A DNA stretch of 11,434 nt, from contig JAURMS010000328.1 in the NCBI GenBank assembly GCA_030830595.1, forward strand, positions 1 through 11,434, in the 5' to 3' direction. The translations under genes and the position numbers were made by a program. Source of the DNA: Gammaproteobacteria bacterium (GTDB lineage: Bacteria; Pseudomonadota; Gammaproteobacteria; Steroidobacterales; Steroidobacteraceae). Below the pieces are notes generated by a model. That model was not told the DNA's origin and did not search any database. It worked only from the letters and a program-made list of their open reading frames with translations. Shown piece after piece: positions 7,154-11,434 of this stretch (position 1 is the stretch's first letter; every line of letters starts with the position of its first letter).

Positions 7154-8736
7154 GCAGCTCGTCAAGGTATGACGCCATCATCATTGGCGGCGGCCATAAC
7201 GGCCTGATTGCCGCCGCCTACCTGGCGCGCGCGGGCAAGAAGACGCTGGTCCTCGAGCGGCGCGAGATCGTGGGCGGCGCTGCAGTCACCGAGGAAATCT
7301 TTCCCGGCTATCGCTTCACCGAATTTTCTTACGTTGTGAGCCTGCTAAGGCCGGAGATTATCCGCGACCTGGAACTCCCCAAACACGGGCTCAAGATCCT
7401 GCCCCTGCCCTCCACCGTCACGCCCCTGCAGGAGGGTGACTACCTGGCCAGCTGGGAGGACCACGACCTCACTCGTCGGGAGCTCTATCGCCATTCGCCG
7501 CGCGATGCCGAGGCCGCCGACGAATACTCCAGGGTGATGGCGCGCGCGGCCAAGGCCATCAAGCCGATCATCAGCCTGGTGCCACCCGACCCGGCCTCCC
7601 TCAGCTGGCGCGACCTGCGGGGCCTCCTGAAGCTCGGTCAGTACGGGGCGAGCCTGAGCCCGACCGAGATCTGCCGGATCGCCAAGCTTCTGACCCAATC
7701 TGCAGCCGACCTGCTCGATGAATGGTTCGAGTTCGATCCCCTGAAGGGCACCAAGTCGGCCAGCGGCATCATTGGGACCTTCCTCGGTCCGCGCTCGCCG
7801 GGCACCGCGTATGTGCTGCTGCACCACTACATGGGGGAGATCGACGGCGCCTTCCGGGCCTGGGGCTTCGCCAAGAATGGCACCGGCGGCGTATCCGCAG
7901 CCATCGCCAGTTCGGCGCGCGCGCTCGGGGTGGAGATCAAGACGTCTGCCCCGGTGAGCAAGGTCATCGTCAAGGGTGGCCGGGCAACCGGGGTCGCGCT
8001 GGAGAATGGTGATGAGTTCCATGCCAGCGTGGTGATGTCGGCTGCCGATCCGAAGCGAACCTTCCTGCAATTTGTAGAGCGCCAGCAGCTGCCGGGCGAC
8101 CTGGTCACGGCCGTGGAGTCGTTCAGGGTCCGCGGCTCCTCGGGCAAGGTCAATATTGCGCTGTCGGAACTGCCAGACTTTACTTGCCTGCCGGGAGAAG
8201 GCCCCATTCATCGGGGGGCAATCTCGATCAGCCCGAGCATCGACTATATCGAGCGCGCCTATGACCAGGCCAAGTACGGCCAGGTGTCGAGCGAGCCGTA
8301 CATCGACATGGTCATTCCCTCCATGATTGATCGCGACATGGCACCACCGGGACACCACGTGATGTCCTGCTTCGTGCAGTACGCACCCTATGACCGCGAG
8401 GGCGGCTGGGACGATGCTGCCCGCGAGGCCTTCGGCGAGACGGTGGTGAGCACCATCGAGCGCTATGCGCCGAATATCCGCCGCGCGATCGTGGGCAAGC
8501 AGGTGATTACCCCTAAGGACATCGAGCGCATTGCAGGCATCACCGGTGGCAACATCTTCCATGGCGAATTGCTGTTGCACCAGTTGTTCTTCCTGCGTCC
8601 CGCCCCGCAATGGGCCGACTTCAGGACCCCGGTCAAGGGCTACTACTTTGGCGCCTCGGGCGCCCATCCCGGGGGTGGCGTGATGGGCGCTGCCGGCAAG
8701 CTCGCGGCGCAGGAAATCCTCAAGGACTGGAAGTAA
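7150..8736 (+). CDS. FAD-dependent oxidoreductase, phytoene-desaturase/PYROXD2-like (first of a tandem pair)
   Basis: Flavin amine-oxidase/phytoene-desaturase superfamily protein of 528 residues, typical for the PYROXD2-like group. The N-terminal Rossmann FAD site is clear: IIIGGGHNGL with Gly13, Gly15 and Gly18, and Glu36 ending the second strand to bind ribose, followed by the VGG pair at 41-43. The C-terminal FAD motif YYFGASGAHPGGGVMGAAG spans 498-516. The middle segment DLLDEWFEFDPLKG and the conserved LRPEII near residue 73 are shared with the next gene. The reaction is unknown. The family includes carotenoid desaturases, but no carotenoid genes are present here, so that name should not be read as function. 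The start overlaps the GcvT-like stop (ATGA), implying translational coupling. The last codons of this gene form the ribosome-binding site for its paralogue. Confidence 0.9.
   Translation: MSSSSRYDAIIIGGGHNGLIAAAYLARAGKKTLVLERREIVGGAAVTEEIFPGYRFTEFSYVVSLLRPEIIRDLELPKHGLKILPLPSTVTPLQEGDYLASWEDHDLTRRELYRHSPRDAEAADEYSRVMARAAKAIKPIISLVPPDPASLSWRDLRGLLKLGQYGASLSPTEICRIAKLLTQSAADLLDEWFEFDPLKGTKSASGIIGTFLGPRSPGTAYVLLHHYMGEIDGAFRAWGFAKNGTGGVSAAIASSARALGVEIKTSAPVSKVIVKGGRATGVALENGDEFHASVVMSAADPKRTFLQFVERQQLPGDLVTAVESFRVRGSSGKVNIALSELPDFTCLPGEGPIHRGAISISPSIDYIERAYDQAKYGQVSSEPYIDMVIPSMIDRDMAPPGHHVMSCFVQYAPYDREGGWDDAAREAFGETVVSTIERYAPNIRRAIVGKQVITPKDIERIAGITGGNIFHGELLLHQLFFLRPAPQWADFRTPVKGYYFGASGAHPGGGVMGAAGKLAAQEILKDWK
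8729..8733 (+). promoter_or_regulatory. Ribosome-binding site for the second flavoprotein, ATG 8739
   Basis: GGAAG spans the terminal TGG AAG codons of the upstream flavoprotein, 5 nt before ATG 8739. It selects this start over the in-frame ATG at 8610, which lies deep inside the preceding gene and would add 43 residues with no family resemblance. Confidence 0.65.
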
Positions 8737-8738
8737 CC

Positions 8739-10247
8739 ATGGCCGAGGCAGACACCCTCGTCATCGGGGCGGGACACAACGGCCTGGTAGCTGCCGTCTA
8801 CCTGGCACGTGCCGGTCATAAGGTAACGGTGCTGGAAGCGGCAGACGCTGCAGGCGGACAGCTGGCCGCCTGCCTGCCGGGCTGGCACCTGCCTGCACCC
8901 GCCCTGCATCCGGGTGGGTGGCTGCGCCCCGAGATCGTCCGAGACCTGAAGCTGCACCAGCACGGCCTGCCTGCGGGCGCTTCGCTGGATGCGCGTTACA
9001 CCCTGCTGCTGCCGGGGGGCGAACACCTGTCGCTCAGTTCTCGCCCCGGCGATGCGGCGACCCTAGAGGCCATCCGTCACCTTTCTTCCCGCGATGCCGA
9101 TCGCTGGCCGGAATTCCTGGCCTTCATGGATGCGGCCACCCGCCTGCTGGCCGCGGCACAGCTGACGCCGATGCCACGTCCCGAACGCCATGAGGTGATG
9201 GCCCAGGCCTTGCCGCTCGCCTCGCTGCTGCTCAAGCTCCGGAAACTCGGTCGGCGCGACATGTTCCGCGTGATTCGCAGCCTGTCCATGTCGGCGCGCG
9301 AACTGATGGACGAATGGTTCGAGTCCGAGCCCCTGCGCGCCGCACTCGGCGCCCTGGCCATCCATGGCGTCACCCTTGGGCCCTACTCGGCCGGTACCGG
9401 CTACACGCTGATCCACCACTGGCTGAATCGTGGCGGACTTGCCCATGCAGGCCCAAGCGGCGAGGCCATCACCGGCGCGCTGGTCGCAGCCCTGAAGGCA
9501 GCGGGCGGCGAGCTGCGGGTGGCTGCACCGGTTGAGCGCATCCTGGTCGAGCGTCAACAGGTCAAGGGCGTGGCACTCTGCGATGGCACCGTCATTGATG
9601 CACGACGCGTGCTCTCCTCGGCCGATCCGCGGCACACGCTGCTTGGGCTGGTGGGCGCCCACGAACTGCCGACCGAATTTGTCTGGCACACCCAGTCGAT
9701 CCGCATGCGCGGCTCAGTCGCCAAGGTGCACCTCGCTACCGACGGCAGCCACGGGCTGCCCGGAGGCACGCTCGTCGTAGGGCCGAGTCTCAAGTACCTG
9801 GAACAGGCCTATGACGCAGCGAAATATGGCGAGGTCTCGGCCAGTCCCTACCTGGAAGTGACCACTTCCGGCCAGGTCGTCTCCATTCACTTCCAGTTCG
9901 CGCCGTATCAGCTGCGCTCGGGCGATTGGGAAACGATGCGTCCGGTCATCGAGGCGCGCGCCATCGAGTCCCTTGCCCCCTATGCCCCCCAGCTACAGGC
10001 CAGTATCCAGTCGGTACACAGCATCACGCCAAGCGACCTGGCGAAGCACTGGTCACTGACGGAAGGGGACCTGAATCACGGCCAACTGATCCTGGACCAG
10101 TTGATGTTCATGCGCCCGATGCCGGGCTGGTCGGACTCCCGCACGCCGGTGCAGGGGCTCTATCTCTGCGGGAGTGGCGGCCACGGTGGCGGAGGCATCA
10201 GCGGCGTACCGGGCAGGAATGCAGCCCGCGTAGCGCTGAAGGACTGA
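8739..10247 (+). CDS. FAD-dependent oxidoreductase, phytoene-desaturase/PYROXD2-like (second of a tandem pair)
   Basis: Paralogue of the preceding gene, 502 residues. The FAD-binding start is VIGAGHNGL (Gly10, Gly12, Gly15) with Glu33 ending strand two, then AGGQ near 38-41. The C-terminal FAD motif YLCGSGGHGGGGISGVPG lies at about 475-492. Shared blocks with the first copy include LRPEIVRDL, SARELMDEWFESEPL and the PGWSDSRTPVQGLY region before the C-terminal motif. The copies have drifted: the C-terminal motif here is HGGGGISGVPG instead of HPGGGVMGAAG, and after the first Gly pair QLAACLPGWHL replaces AAVTEEIFPGYRF, so a substrate-facing region probably differs. That suggests two distinct reactions or a heteromeric pair, not a recent redundant copy. 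The gene begins 2 nt after the upstream stop. The substrate is unknown. Confidence 0.9.
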   Translation: MAEADTLVIGAGHNGLVAAVYLARAGHKVTVLEAADAAGGQLAACLPGWHLPAPALHPGGWLRPEIVRDLKLHQHGLPAGASLDARYTLLLPGGEHLSLSSRPGDAATLEAIRHLSSRDADRWPEFLAFMDAATRLLAAAQLTPMPRPERHEVMAQALPLASLLLKLRKLGRRDMFRVIRSLSMSARELMDEWFESEPLRAALGALAIHGVTLGPYSAGTGYTLIHHWLNRGGLAHAGPSGEAITGALVAALKAAGGELRVAAPVERILVERQQVKGVALCDGTVIDARRVLSSADPRHTLLGLVGAHELPTEFVWHTQSIRMRGSVAKVHLATDGSHGLPGGTLVVGPSLKYLEQAYDAAKYGEVSASPYLEVTTSGQVVSIHFQFAPYQLRSGDWETMRPVIEARAIESLAPYAPQLQASIQSVHSITPSDLAKHWSLTEGDLNHGQLILDQLMFMRPMPGWSDSRTPVQGLYLCGSGGHGGGGISGVPGRNAARVALKD

Positions 10248-10263
10248 AAAGAGACCAGGGCAG

Positions 10264-10743
10264 ATGGCAGATTTCTTTGACCTGAAGGTCATGAACATTG
10301 ATGGCAGCCCCGATCTCCTCGGACCACTGCGTGGCAAGGTACTGCTGGTTGTAAACGTCGCCAGCCGCTGCGGTCTGACGCCGCAGTACGCCGGACTCGA
10401 GGCCCTTCACAATGAACTGGCTGAGCACAACTTCAATGTGGTCGGAATGCCCTGTAACCAGTTCGGCAGCCAGGAACCCGGGACGGAGGCGCAAATCCAG
10501 GCCTTCTGCACCACGAACTACGGCGTAAGCTTCCCCATGTCGGCCAAGCTTGAGGTAAATGGCCCGAGCCGGCATCCCGTGTACCAATGGCTCACCGATC
10601 CAGCCCACGGCTTTGGCGGCGACATCCAGTGGAACTTCGAGAAGTTCCTGATCAGCCGGGACGGCAGGCTGCTCGGCCGCTACCCGCCCACGACACGACC
10701 AGAGGACAACGGCCTCCGCCAGGAGATTGCCGACGCCCTCTGA
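10264..10743 (+). CDS. Glutathione peroxidase family protein (Cys-type thiol peroxidase)
   Basis: Reduces hydrogen peroxide or lipid/organic hydroperoxides using thiols. At 159 residues it matches short bacterial members. The catalytic tetrad is visible: peroxidatic Cys36 in NVASRCGLTPQY, Gln70 in CNQFGSQEPG, and Trp123-Asn124 in WNFEKFL. Cys82 in IQAFCTTNYGVSFP sits where Cys-type family members keep the resolving cysteine, so thioredoxin may be the real reductant instead of glutathione. Cys64 is the usual one in the CNQFG motif. ATG 10264 has AGGG at 10257-10260, spaced rather closely, and lies 16 nt after the second flavoprotein stop, so it is probably the last gene of the operon. A role in clearing peroxide from the upstream oxidative enzymes is an inference. 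The short gap could also carry its own expression signals, but none are obvious. Confidence 0.93.
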   Translation: MADFFDLKVMNIDGSPDLLGPLRGKVLLVVNVASRCGLTPQYAGLEALHNELAEHNFNVVGMPCNQFGSQEPGTEAQIQAFCTTNYGVSFPMSAKLEVNGPSRHPVYQWLTDPAHGFGGDIQWNFEKFLISRDGRLLGRYPPTTRPEDNGLRQEIADAL

Positions 10744-10826
10744 TCCAATCTCCCCGGCAAGGCTTGGTCGATGCTATGCAGCACCGGGATAGCCACTCCC
10801 TGGGATATCACGCCATCATCGCGAGA
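10744..10826. other. Convergent intergenic gap without a clear terminator
   Basis: These 83 bases separate two converging genes. CCCGG near 10752 faces CCGGG near 10789, and TGCT/AGCA flank a 4-base loop at about 10773-10784, but the pairing is broken by bulges and no T-run follows on either strand. A bidirectional terminator is expected here; I do not see a convincing one. Confidence 0.4.
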
Positions 10827-11434
10827 TCACCACCGACCGTAGGTCAGCCGGCGCCATAGCCATTCGAGCGGGCCGTAGCTGAAATATTCAAGCCACCAGC
10901 GACTGGCCGCGATCTGGGCTGCATAAGCGATGGACACGATGGCGATGAGCGCCACACTGCCAATCTGTCCCGCCAACGCCAGGCCTGGCCAAACACCAAA
11001 CAGCACGAAGCCGTAAAAAAACGACTGGGCCACGTAATTGGTCAGCGCCATCTTGCCGGCGCAGCCAAAGTAGCTCAGCAGTCGTCGTGCGCACACGCTG
11101 TTCAGGCCAACAACGACCGCGCAAATATAGCCAGTCGTCAATATCGGCACGGCCAACATGTGCAGTGCCTCGACCAGCAACTCCCAGTGTTGCCCATCCG
11201 CCAAGCGGTCGCTGCTTGCATAGTATCGAAGCATGCCTGCCACGCCCTCCCCTATCAGGCCGATAGGCAAGGTGACACGCAGCACACGGCGGAAACCGGG
11301 CAGGAAGGCCTGTGCATCCTGAAACCACCCACGGCGCCCCACCCAGGCGCCAATCATGAAACGACCTAACGCATAAAAAACCCAACCGATGATGAGACCG
11401 TTCAACAGGTAGTCAATGAGAGTGTAGGAAGCAA
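10827..11434 (-). CDS. DUF418 family membrane protein, N-terminal part beyond window edge
   Basis: C-terminal part of a multi-pass inner-membrane protein of the DUF418 (YeiB-like) family, whose function is not established; some members are described as possible transporters. The visible frame encodes about 201 residues before the stop at 10827-10829 and stays open to the window edge. The TTG at 11403-11405 is therefore not a credible start, and family members are usually about 380-400 residues. Several hydrophobic segments are present, for example NGLIIGWVFYALGRFMIGAW, the LLVEALHMLAVPILTTGYI region and the VALIAIVSIAYAAQIAA region. The family hallmarks GKMALTNYVAQSFFYG and GPLEWLWRRLTYGRW (ending the protein) are both clear. 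It converges on the glutathione peroxidase gene and is not part of that operon. Nothing links its role to its neighbours. Confidence 0.88.
   Translation of the reverse strand, partial: ASYTLIDYLLNGLIIGWVFYALGRFMIGAWVGRRGWFQDAQAFLPGFRRVLRVTLPIGLIGEGVAGMLRYYASSDRLADGQHWELLVEALHMLAVPILTTGYICAVVVGLNSVCARRLLSYFGCAGKMALTNYVAQSFFYGFVLFGVWPGLALAGQIGSVALIAIVSIAYAAQIAASRWWLEYFSYGPLEWLWRRLTYGRW

Noticed and set aside
7345..8667. Long minus-strand open frame (440 codons) opposite the first flavoprotein
   Set aside because: It lies entirely antisense to a well-recognised gene, and its translation shows no family motif. Long antisense frames are common in GC-rich coding DNA. The other minus-strand frames opposite the peptidase, the orphan, the Rieske and the GcvT-like genes were rejected for the same reason.
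8610..8738. Extended N-terminus of the second flavoprotein from ATG 8610
   Set aside because: It would overlap 127 bases of the first flavoprotein in another frame, and the added 43 residues do not resemble the family. ATG 8739 has a good ribosome-binding site and gives the FAD motif at the expected distance from the N-terminus.
7150..10247. Carotenoid biosynthesis locus based on the phytoene-desaturase-like genes
   Set aside because: No phytoene synthase, cyclase or prenyltransferase is present, and the neighbours are a Rieske oxygenase and a GcvT-like protein. The motifs fit the PYROXD2-like branch better.
11403..11405. TTG as the start of the DUF418 gene
   Set aside because: The frame continues without a stop to the window edge and the visible part is only about half the usual family length, so the real start is outside the window.

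Overview
The window is GC-rich and densely coded, with almost no intergenic DNA, and looks like bacterial chromosome. The oligopeptidase B is closely similar to the enterobacterial PtrB type, and the glutathione peroxidase and DUF418 protein also fit a proteobacterium. My best guess is a high-GC gammaproteobacterium, but no marker gene in the window fixes the taxon. I see no mobile element, phage gene, RNA gene or CRISPR array.

Layout. Bases 1-3305 hold two translationally coupled plus-strand genes: an S9 oligopeptidase B (open at the window edge, catalytic triad intact) and a secreted NamZ/DUF1343-type exo-N-acetylmuramidase. Their stop and start codons overlap as GTGA. A small GC-rich inverted repeat follows. 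Next is an exported, cysteine-rich orphan protein (3404-4789). Its His/Asp pattern recalls the helical zinc phospholipase C / S1-P1 nuclease-like fold, but I cannot name its function.

Bases 4825-10743 form one tightly packed plus-strand operon. It encodes a Rieske non-heme iron oxygenase of the choline-monooxygenase type, a GcvT-family (tetrahydrofolate-dependent aminomethyltransferase-like) protein, two tandem paralogous FAD oxidoreductases of the phytoene-desaturase/PYROXD2 type, and a Cys-type glutathione peroxidase. The junctions are a 4-nt gap, an ATGA overlap, a 2-nt gap and a 16-nt gap. Just upstream of the operon is an extended -10 promoter-like sequence. It is followed by a perfect 9-bp inverted repeat that places the ribosome-binding site in its loop and ends on the A of the start codon.

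Bases 10827-11434 hold a convergent minus-strand gene for a DUF418 membrane protein, cut by the window edge.

How the genes may work together (inference). The Rieske oxygenase would oxidise a substrate, possibly a methylated amine. The GcvT-like protein would move the released one-carbon unit to or from folate. The two flavoproteins would do further oxidations, and the peroxidase would remove peroxide made by the oxidative enzymes. No reductase or ferredoxin for the Rieske protein is present, so electrons must come from elsewhere. This oxygenase/GcvT/paired flavoprotein operon is the most interesting content: each family is known, but I cannot assign the pathway.
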